The notes beneath the pieces are model-generated. The model saw nothing but the letters and a program-made list of their open reading frames with translations, did not search any database and was not told the origin of the DNA. This document shows, piece after piece, positions 6,290-11,686 of a stretch of 11,686 bases of DNA (the stretch's first letter is position 1; each line of letters begins with the position of its first letter). The DNA is from Nitrososphaeraceae archaeon. Its GTDB lineage: Archaea > Thermoproteota > Nitrososphaeria > Nitrososphaerales > Nitrososphaeraceae. The translations under genes and the position numbers were made by a program. The DNA lies in the NCBI GenBank assembly GCA_025922735.1, contig JAICHI010000024.1, positions 1 to 11,686 on the forward strand, in the 5' to 3' direction.

Positions 6290-7291
6290 ATGACAGCAGT
6301 CGCAAGACCTGATGTTGTCGAACAAATAGGACAGACACCGCTGATTGAGCTCAGGTCATTTTCTACTGAGAATGTCAAGCTATATGCCAAACTAGAGTGG
6401 CACAACCCCTTTGGCTCTGTAAAGGATAGGGCTGCATACTGGATGATAAAGCATGCAGAAAAGATGGGAATCTTGAAGAAGGACAAGAGCATCATTATCG
6501 AGCCTTCATCCGGCAACACTGGTATTGCGCTTGCGGGTATAGCAGCTGCACTTGGCTACAAAGTAGAAATCGTTATACCTGAAAAGGTGAGCGAGGAAAC
6601 AAAGAACATCCTACGCGATCTGGGAGCGACTCTCCATGAAACATCTGACGATTTGTGTCCACGAGTAGGCGCCGGCACGGACCAAAGCATTGCCCTTGCA
6701 AAGGCCATTTCAAAGCCAAGGCCTGACATTTACTACATGCCAAACCAGTATGATAATGACACTAATTTCTTGTCGCACTATGAGAGCACTGGCCCTGAGA
6801 TCTGGAAGCAGACAAATGGTACCATCACTCACTTTCTTACCGGCTGCGGAACAGGAGGTACAATAACTGGTACTGCAACTTTTCTGAAGGAAAAGAACAA
6901 GAACGTCCACGCCATTGCGATACAGGCGCAAAAGAACCATCTTCTGCAGGGATTGCGAAACTTTGAAGAATCGGCAATTCCCGAGCTTTTCAAGCGGCGC
7001 CTCGGTGTCGTCGACGAATGGATGACTGCAACTAACAAGGACTCATTTGAAGCAGTAAGGCAGCTTGTTGAAAAGGAGACTATGCTTGTTGGACCTTCGT
7101 CAGGATCCGTTATGACTTCAATGTTGAAGGTGGCACATAACCTTGATCATGGTATTATTGTTGGCATTTTTGCAGACGATGGCAGAAAATTCAGGAGCCT
7201 CTACATCAAGGAAAATGTCCTAACCGAGCAGGAATATGACAGGGCTCTTAAGAGTGCAAAGTATATATCCAAACTGGCTTACTCCTCCTGA
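6290..7291 (+). CDS. cysM: PLP-dependent cysteine synthase, O-phosphoserine-type (CysM-like)
   Basis: A 333-residue fold-type II PLP enzyme making cysteine from an activated serine and a sulfur donor. The PLP lysine is K45 in NPFGSVKDRAA. The substrate loop is EPSSGNTGIAL (71-81). The phosphate-cup loop is GCGTGGT (185-191), and PSSGS (269-273) supplies the pyridine contact. Its overall wording, including ITHFLTGCGTGGTITGT and GLRNFEESAIPEL, follows Mycobacterium tuberculosis CysM (recalled sequence: ALRNMDEGFVPEL) more than O-acetylserine-type CysK. R223 in LRN lines up with the CysM Arg (R220, from memory) that reads the phosphate of O-phosphoserine, so I predict an O-phosphoserine sulfhydrylase. 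No CBS or allosteric domain is present. It starts 5 bp after the TusA gene with no clear ribosome-binding site of its own. A cystathionine beta-synthase role is possible but less likely. Confidence 0.88.
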   Translation: MTAVARPDVVEQIGQTPLIELRSFSTENVKLYAKLEWHNPFGSVKDRAAYWMIKHAEKMGILKKDKSIIIEPSSGNTGIALAGIAAALGYKVEIVIPEKVSEETKNILRDLGATLHETSDDLCPRVGAGTDQSIALAKAISKPRPDIYYMPNQYDNDTNFLSHYESTGPEIWKQTNGTITHFLTGCGTGGTITGTATFLKEKNKNVHAIAIQAQKNHLLQGLRNFEESAIPELFKRRLGVVDEWMTATNKDSFEAVRQLVEKETMLVGPSSGSVMTSMLKVAHNLDHGIIVGIFADDGRKFRSLYIKENVLTEQEYDRALKSAKYISKLAYSS

Positions 7292-7465
7292 ACTGAAGGC
7301 CCCCCCAGCTGACACGAGTGTACGCAAATCCTATAGAGTGATGTACAAGACCCAAAGAATGAAGTAATATGTGATGAAGGCATATCCTCCCTGGGCATTG
7401 CAAGCTACTTGGGCTCATAAGCCATCTGGCACAATTTTACACTCACCGAAAACGCCTGCAAGATT

Positions 7466-7477
7466 ATTATATTTTTT
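7466..7477 (+). terminator. T-rich stop signal after the cysteine synthase gene
   Basis: attatatttttt ends in six Ts and lies at the convergent junction with the thioredoxin reductase gene, touching its stop codon. The intervening 185 bp (7292-7476) hold no gene; the only notable item is a C7 run near 7300. Confidence 0.35.
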
Positions 7478-8436
7478 CAGCTATGCTTTCTTTCAGAAAG
7501 CCACTTTTCGACATCAATTGCTGCCATGCAGCCAAAGCCTGCAGCAGTTACGGCCTGTCTGTATCTATGATCATGGACATCTCCAGCGGCAAACACGCCT
7601 TCAACACTTGTCTTCGTGTGTTGTTTCAGGACGACATAGCCCTTATCGTCAAGCTCGAGTTGTCCCTTGAAAATTACAGTATTGGGCTCGTGGCCAATTG
7701 CCACAAAGAGACCACCTGTCTCGATAGTTTTTTCCTTGCCAGTATTTATGTCCTTGATCAGGACAGTTGAAATCTTATTGTTGCCCCTAATGTCTGCCAC
7801 AACGTTATTCCAGATGAACTCGATCTTGGGGTTTTCAAGGGCCTTTTGCTGAAGGATCTTGCTAGCGCGCAGAAAGTCACGTCTGTGAACTACTCTGACT
7901 GACTTACCAAACTTTGTTAGAAATGTTGCTTCTTCCATTGCAGTATCTCCACCACCGACGACTACAATGTTTTCGCCCTTAAAGAAGGGGCCATCACAAG
8001 TCGCGCAATATGAGACTCCTCTGCCGCTAAACTGCTGCTCTGCAGGAATACCAAGTTTTCGAGGAGACGCACCTGTGCATACTAAGGTTGCTTCTGCAGT
8101 ATACGTCTCGGCATGAGTTGTGATTGTAAATGGCCTCTTCTTGAAATCAACTTTGATTACCTCGTCATCGACAATTACTGCGCCAAATCTTTCTGCCTGT
8201 TGGCGCATGTTCATCATCAACTCAGGTCCAAATATGCCGTTTGGAAAGCCAGGATAATTTTCTACGTCACTTGTAGTCATAAGCTGGCCGCCGGGCAGGG
8301 TGCCTGATATAATGAGTGTGCCCAGGTTAGCACGGGAAGTATAAATACCAGCTGTATATCCGGCAGGTCCAGAGCCAATTATTATTGCGTCGTAGTGCTT
8401 CTGATCCCTAAAACTGCCTGATTGGCTGTCGGACAA
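7477..8436 (-). CDS. trxB: Thioredoxin reductase (NADPH, FAD flavoprotein)
   Basis: Moves electrons from NADPH via FAD and a redox disulfide to thioredoxin or a glutaredoxin-like partner in the cytoplasm. All landmarks of the low-molecular-weight enzyme are present in 319 residues: FAD-binding GSGPAG (21-26), GGQLMTTSDVENYPGFP (49-65), the redox-active CATC (144-147), the NAD(P)-binding GGGDTAMEEA (161-170), HRRDFLRAS (184-192), whose Arg pair favours NADPH, and GDVHD (285-289) for the second FAD contact. The only usable start is TTG 8436: an in-frame stop lies 15 nt upstream and no ATG or GTG follows until residue 53. A TATA-like box at 8462-8471 predicts transcription start next to this TTG. 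It converges with the cysteine synthase gene and lies 152 bp downstream of the next minus-strand gene. It would keep thiols reduced for the sulfur-handling enzymes nearby, though that link is inference. Confidence 0.95.
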   Translation of the reverse strand: MSDSQSGSFRDQKHYDAIIIGSGPAGYTAGIYTSRANLGTLIISGTLPGGQLMTTSDVENYPGFPNGIFGPELMMNMRQQAERFGAVIVDDEVIKVDFKKRPFTITTHAETYTAEATLVCTGASPRKLGIPAEQQFSGRGVSYCATCDGPFFKGENIVVVGGGDTAMEEATFLTKFGKSVRVVHRRDFLRASKILQQKALENPKIEFIWNNVVADIRGNNKISTVLIKDINTGKEKTIETGGLFVAIGHEPNTVIFKGQLELDDKGYVVLKQHTKTSVEGVFAAGDVHDHRYRQAVTAAGFGCMAAIDVEKWLSERKHS

Positions 8437-8461
8437 AGTACAAAGTCACAATTTCGATACC

Positions 8462-8471
8462 TCTTAATAAT
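8462..8471 (-). promoter_or_regulatory. TATA-like box for trxB
   Basis: Read on the minus strand the segment is aattattaag, centred about 30 nt before TTG 8436. A perfect 11-bp palindrome (8473-8483) sits one base upstream, where the TFB recognition element should be. Confidence 0.4.
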
Positions 8472-8472
8472 T

Positions 8473-8483
8473 CGTTCGGAACG
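8473..8483. promoter_or_regulatory. Palindrome abutting the trxB promoter, possible operator
   Basis: CGTTC-G-GAACG is a perfect inverted repeat with one central base. A repressor here would block TFB/TBP loading on the trxB promoter. A related CCGAACG recurs at 8523-8529. The regulator is not identifiable from this window. Confidence 0.25.
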
Positions 8484-8588
8484 GCTCAAAATATGGAATA
8501 GCATTGCATGAAGACAGACTGACCGAACGCTAAAAACCAAAGTGAAATGGGTCGCATAACTAAAATCCTCCAGCCCTTGGCTGACCTA

Positions 8589-9323
8589 CTAAAGATTTTT
8601 TGCCAGATTCCTGTGGTGATTGCATAATGTTCTTTTTTCAATCGTGTGTATCAGATCCTCCTGCCAGTGCGCGTTAAAGAGTCTACAATCTTTGTGATTG
8701 CAAAAAGGCTCACCGCTGGTGATAAAAAAGAATATCACCTGTAGGGCATAATTTATGGATGCTGCAGTAATTTTATTCTCATCATTGTAGTCAATGAACC
8801 TTCCTGCAAACTTTTTCTTCAGACTGCCATTGTCTGCTGCCATACCGTCAAGCTGAGCAAGGTAGAATTCTCGCGGTTTCGCTGGAGCTTCGATTATGCC
8901 GGTTATAGAAATGATCGAAGGGGTGCCGCATATGACAGCACGGCCATGGTAGCGCCAATCATCCTCGCTAAACGTGCACGTCAAAAGAGTGGTGAGTATG
9001 ATGTGGATATGATCCAGACTGAGTTCTTCAATAGGTATCATTTCTGCAAACATCTTCTGCATAACAAAGCCGTCGTACAGTGGAATCGTCATCATTGTCA
9101 TGTTGTCTCTTTCTTGGTTTGGCTGCTTTTCAAAGGGCTGCTTGATGTCTGCTATCTTTGCATGCTCTATCATCTTCTCCTCATACCTAAACGGTGGCCT
9201 GATGTCTATCTTACAGCTTGGAAAAAGCTTGTCGATCTCCTCAGCCACTATCTTGGCATCAACAACAACTGCTGCTGGTACTGAAGTAGCCTGATTGATG
9301 TGAATAAAGCGAGGAAAACCCAA
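8589..9323 (-). CDS. Conserved protein of unknown function with a Cys/His-rich C-terminal motif
   Basis: I do not recognise a characterised function. The 244 residues look cytoplasmic, with no signal peptide; FFFITSG near 198 is hydrophobic but too short for a clear membrane segment. Two blocks look conserved: YHGRAVICGTPSIISITGIIEAPAKPREFY (125-154, including Y125, H126, R128 and E145-APAKPRE) and FCNHKDCRLFNAHWQEDL (207-224), where C208, C213, H219 and perhaps H210 could bind metal. From memory this resembles an archaeal family of putative metallopeptidases (DUF6775) related to archaemetzincins, but no HExxH motif is visible, so protease activity should not be assumed. Start: TTG 9323 is preceded directly by an in-frame TAA, and no other start codon occurs before residue 51. 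A TATA-like box lies at 9352-9360. It follows thi4 by 40 bp on the same strand but appears to have its own promoter. Confidence 0.75.
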   Translation of the reverse strand: MGFPRFIHINQATSVPAAVVVDAKIVAEEIDKLFPSCKIDIRPPFRYEEKMIEHAKIADIKQPFEKQPNQERDNMTMMTIPLYDGFVMQKMFAEMIPIEELSLDHIHIILTTLLTCTFSEDDWRYHGRAVICGTPSIISITGIIEAPAKPREFYLAQLDGMAADNGSLKKKFAGRFIDYNDENKITAASINYALQVIFFFITSGEPFCNHKDCRLFNAHWQEDLIHTIEKRTLCNHHRNLAKNL

Positions 9324-9351
9324 TTATTATTATGGAAAAATAGAAAAGTGA

Positions 9352-9360
9352 AGATATAAA
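9352..9360 (-). promoter_or_regulatory. TATA-like box for the conserved unknown gene
   Basis: Read on the minus strand it is tttatatct, the strongest TATA match in the window. It lies just past the thi4 stop and about 33 nt before TTG 9323, supporting a short-leader or leaderless transcript separate from thi4. Confidence 0.5.
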
Positions 9361-9363
9361 AGG

Positions 9364-10188
9364 TTACTTCGCCCTCAGTTTGGGCGGACTTGGCATCTCC
9401 TTGAGCTTGCCCAATGCAACCTCAGCCGCTTTCTTGCCGGATAGGAGCATTGAGCCAAACGTCGGTCCCATCCTTGGAAGACCATGTGTTTCGGTAACAG
9501 ACATGCCTGTTGCAATTAGCCCCGGAAATACTTCATCTGTGTAGTTGACTACGGCGTCCTCGCTTCCTTCAACCCACATTGGGTCCATGCCCTTCCACTT
9601 GACGTATCCTCGGTCCATCAGGCGCCTGACAGCAACTGAGTCGTGCCCTGAAGCATCGATTACGATCTTGCTTTCAAGCGCGACTGGGTCAACACATGTG
9701 ATGTTTCTTGGTAGGGCAGAGACCGGCATCCAATTGACTACCACACCACCTACTCGCTTGTTCTTGAGTACGAGGTCATCAAACTTGGTCAGTTGCAAAA
9801 AGCGCACTCCTGCATCGCAGGCTGCGCCTATCAGCTTGCTGCATGCATGCGGACCCCATGTGGCGTACAGTCCTTCATTTATCTTCCTGTATGGCACCCC
9901 AAGCTCGTCCCAGACCTTTTGCGCTGGTGCTCTCACGGTGACTGGATTCATCATATAACCTCCTACCCAATATCCTCCCCCGAGGTAATTGTTCTGCTCT
10001 ACGATAAGGGTCCTGACCCCAGCCTTTGCCAGATCTCTGCCAGCGGTAAGGCCGGCTGGGCCGGCACCGATAATTATAACGTCAGAATCCGTATACTCTC
10101 TCATTGTTTCATTGAACATTTCTGCAATGGTTCTGGTGATTTCTTTCTCGCTCACGTCGGCAAATATCTTTGCCATATGAGATATCAT
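9364..10188 (-). CDS. thi4: Thiamin thiazole synthase Thi4 (Cys-type active site)
   Basis: Builds the thiazole half of thiamin from an NAD-derived sugar, glycine and sulfur. The 274 residues show the family's FAD/NAD-like Rossmann motif DVIIIGAGPAGLTAG (36-50), the GGGYWVGG loop (70-77), VVNWMPV (150-156), GHD (181-183) and the C-terminal THGLPRMGPTFG (234-245). The key site reads T164-C165-V-D-P. Yeast Thi4 has Cys at this position (C205, C-M-D-P) and gives up its sulfur in a suicide reaction; Methanocaldococcus jannaschii has His there and uses free sulfide with iron. This protein is therefore predicted to be of the Cys type. The start could be ATG 10188 or ATG 10176; the latter gives MAKIFADVSEKEIT and fits a TATA-like box at 10202-10211 with a leaderless mRNA, while a box at 10231-10240 would fit the longer form. 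No TPP riboswitch is visible upstream. Confidence 0.94.
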   Translation of the reverse strand: MISHMAKIFADVSEKEITRTIAEMFNETMREYTDSDVIIIGAGPAGLTAGRDLAKAGVRTLIVEQNNYLGGGYWVGGYMMNPVTVRAPAQKVWDELGVPYRKINEGLYATWGPHACSKLIGAACDAGVRFLQLTKFDDLVLKNKRVGGVVVNWMPVSALPRNITCVDPVALESKIVIDASGHDSVAVRRLMDRGYVKWKGMDPMWVEGSEDAVVNYTDEVFPGLIATGMSVTETHGLPRMGPTFGSMLLSGKKAAEVALGKLKEMPSPPKLRAK

Positions 10189-10201
10189 CCGCCTCTGATG
10201 G

Positions 10202-10240
10202 TTATTAATAGATTTTCAGCTAGCCAAATGTCTTTATAGA
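10202..10240 (-). promoter_or_regulatory. thi4 promoter region with two TATA-like boxes
   Basis: On the minus strand tctataaaga (10240-10231) would start a transcript near 10210, with a 22-nt leader to ATG 10188. ctattaataa (10211-10202) would start one near 10180, leaderless for ATG 10176. GAGG three bases before ATG 10188 is too close for a good ribosome-binding site for that codon. Which box is used decides the N-terminus. Confidence 0.35.
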
Positions 10241-10641
10241 ATTGGTGTATATGTCTTCGAGATCTTAACTGTCTGACTTAGCTTTTAAACTTGTATGTAC
10301 TTATCTCTTCTAATCCCTTAGAAGTTCTGTGTCATAATGGAGATTATGCTGGATGAAATCGGTTCGTACACTTGTAACCCTACACAACATCATCATCATC
10401 AGACCTTTTACCAACGTATTTCATAGGGACATTACAACTGCTGCTACAGATATTTTTTCCTCTGTCATGGAAAATTCATAGAGAATGGCACATGGCATAC
10501 TATGAAAAATAAGAACCTCTCATGACACGCCTGCACTTTTGAAAATCATCCTAGTAATGGCGGGCTTGAGTCAGCTGCTTGTAGAAGAAATAGTAAATGT
10601 CCTACTAAGACGTTTACATGGTGTAACACATCAAAAAGTTG
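10241..10641. other. Gene-poor intergenic region between thi4 and the TPR gene
   Basis: No clear gene. A TATA-like cttttaaac (10282-10290) on the plus strand precedes a 29-codon ORF (10337-10426) with four consecutive His codons, followed by a T6 run at 10452-10457; together they could form a tiny transcription unit. The remainder is AT-rich, with no tRNA, no riboswitch pattern and no substantial repeat apart from CAT x4 near 10388-10399. Confidence 0.4.
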
Positions 10642-11686
10642 CTAATCTTTTGCAGGTGGCTTGTTGGTCACGCCAGTTCCAAGTGTATGGTCTATCCTTG
10701 TTATCAGATCAATAAGATCGGATTTGTGAGCGTTAAGGTATTCCTGTCCCCTATCCTGAAGCCTTATCTTGTAAAGCCTAAGATCCCTGTGTTCGTCAAA
10801 GAACTGCTCTATCATGGCGTTTCCATGCTTTATCGGGCTTACAAGCTCGTCAAAGTGTTCCAGCGTGCCAGCCAAATCGCCTTTCTCAATTGAATCCTTA
10901 GCCTGGGTGAGGACTTCTTTTATATCCTTTATCTGTTGGACAGGAGCTGAAACTTGCTTGGTGCCAAAAAGGCCGCTTTTCTTTGTCGCACCTACCTTGT
11001 TTGCAATCTCACTGGGAAGTTCATAATATTGCTCCTTGCCGGTAAAGGTCCTCCTTTCATGCTTGATGACAAGACCTTTCATGGCAAGGCGCATGAGTGC
11101 ATCCTCAACTTCTACCCTGTCCATGGCAGTGACCCATACTATCTTGCCCACATAGTCATAACCTTGTCTTATCGACTCTAGCACGACTACTTCGATGATC
11201 CTCCTGAAACCCTCTTCTGCACGTGCATTTTCAAAGTCCCTGTCACGCACTGCCTTGCGGGCGTTCTGAATGTCTATCTCTATAGATCTTTTGAGCGCGT
11301 CAAGGCTATCGTCGATCCTGCCACTCAGGCTAAGGTAGCAAGCCTTGTTGTACCAGGACATACCCTCGTTTGGGTTGATGTCTACTGACTTTTCGCAGCA
11401 TTCAATGGCTTTGTCATAGTTTTTCATCTTATAGTAAGCAAGTCCCTTGAGGTTCCACGTTTCAGCATTGTTGACATCGACCTCAAGCGCCCTATCGTAA
11501 GAAGCGATAGCAACGGTATATTCATCTAGGTGAAAATGGGCATATCCTCTCTTAATCCCTGCATCAACATACTGCGGGTCAATCCTTAGCGCAAGGTCAA
11601 AGCTCCTTATCGCGTCAAGGAACTTTTCATTAGACATATCGTTGACACCTTTGTTGTAGAGGTCTCGCTTTTGAAAATCGTCCTCA
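10642..11686 (-). CDS. TPR-repeat protein, partial (5' end beyond the window)
   Basis: An ATG lies at 11637, but the frame stays open past it to the window edge. Those extra 16 codons (E-D-D-F-Q-K-R-D-L-Y-N-K-G...) complete a TPR unit with FLDAIRSFDLALRIDP, so the true start is outside the window. Counted from ATG 11637 (331 residues), TPR units follow: YVDAGIKRGYAHFHLDEYTVA (about 20-53), AETWNLKGLAYYKMKNYDKA (about 55-88) and MSWYNKACYLSLSGRIDDS (about 93-126). Next comes a segment resembling a winged-helix domain (VGKIVWVTAMDRVEVEDALM and LAMKGLVIKHE, about 162-195) and a helical C-terminal region (270-320). TPRs bind protein partners; the winged-helix-like part might bind DNA or protein. 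The function is unknown. It is well separated from thi4 (450 bp). Confidence 0.85.
   Translation of the reverse strand, partial: EDDFQKRDLYNKGVNDMSNEKFLDAIRSFDLALRIDPQYVDAGIKRGYAHFHLDEYTVAIASYDRALEVDVNNAETWNLKGLAYYKMKNYDKAIECCEKSVDINPNEGMSWYNKACYLSLSGRIDDSLDALKRSIEIDIQNARKAVRDRDFENARAEEGFRRIIEVVVLESIRQGYDYVGKIVWVTAMDRVEVEDALMRLAMKGLVIKHERRTFTGKEQYYELPSEIANKVGATKKSGLFGTKQVSAPVQQIKDIKEVLTQAKDSIEKGDLAGTLEHFDELVSPIKHGNAMIEQFFDEHRDLRLYKIRLQDRGQEYLNAHKSDLIDLITRIDHTLGTGVTNKPPAKD

Noticed and set aside
7371..7670. Plus-strand ORFs of 60-100 codons opposite trxB, thi4 and rps genes.
   Set aside because: They are antisense shadows of well-supported genes and contain no protein-like motifs.
10189..10340. 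Possible TPP riboswitch upstream of thi4.
   Set aside because: The CTGAGA core and other conserved TPP-box elements are absent from the minus strand here.
10365..10380. GGTTC...AACC near 10370 as a tRNA T-arm.
   Set aside because: No acceptor stem, anticodon arm or D-arm can be drawn around it.
10385..10405. C-box-like TGATGATGATGA on the minus strand over the CAT repeat.
   Set aside because: No D box (CTGA) follows within a sensible distance; it is explained by the CAT repeat.
10557..10715. A 52-codon plus-strand ORF starting at ATG 10557.
   Set aside because: Its 3' half is antisense to the end of the TPR gene, it has no promoter-like box at good spacing and no recognisable motif; probably chance.
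1..11686. Mobile element, CRISPR, prophage or defence system.
   Set aside because: No terminal repeats, spaced direct repeats, transposase, integrase or defence-type domains were seen; the MoxR-VWA pair alone is not evidence for a defence ternary system.

Overview
The window looks like a chromosomal stretch from a thaumarchaeon (Nitrososphaeria, the ammonia-oxidiser lineage, probably nearer Nitrososphaerales than the low-GC marine groups). This rests on archaeal-type uS13 and uS4 side by side, an archaeal F420 ligase (CofE), an archaeal/eukaryal-type Thi4 thiazole synthase, AT-rich TATA-like boxes a short distance before start codons, few Shine-Dalgarno sites and frequent TTG starts. The assignment is an inference from gene content; no rRNA or tRNA is present to confirm it. 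I see no insertion sequence, CRISPR array, phage gene or integrase.

Layout. Positions 1-1008 (minus) hold a ribosomal protein operon, rps13 then rps4, with rps4 running off the left edge. A 384-bp divergent intergenic region (1009-1392) follows, carrying both promoters and a possible small structured RNA. Positions 1393-4450 (plus) hold an overlapping AAA+ MoxR/ChlI-like ATPase and von Willebrand A (VWA) protein pair. Next on the plus strand come a phosphoserine-phosphatase-like HAD enzyme (4537-5166), CofE (5246-5992), and a tight TusA-like / cysteine synthase pair (6048-7291). From 7477 leftward-reading genes take over: thioredoxin reductase, an unrecognised conserved protein with a Cys/His-rich C-terminus, Thi4, then a gene-poor 450-bp stretch, and a TPR protein whose 5' end lies beyond the right edge.

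How the genes fit together. Several genes share a serine, sulfur and thiol theme: phosphoserine phosphatase, TusA-like sulfur carrier, a cysteine synthase that resembles the O-phosphoserine-using CysM of Mycobacterium, thioredoxin reductase, and Thi4, which inserts sulfur into the thiamin thiazole. The cysteine synthase has an Arg where, by recall, CysM reads the phosphate of O-phosphoserine, and Thi4 has a Cys (not His) at the sulfur-donor position. Both are testable predictions about sulfur flow in this organism. The MoxR-VWA pair is a chelatase-like motor and adaptor module of unknown target.

I did not find a clearly novel multi-gene system. The items most worth following are the TusA-CysM pair, the Cys-type Thi4, the MoxR-VWA pair, the conserved protein at 8589-9323, and the possible RNA near 1191-1285.
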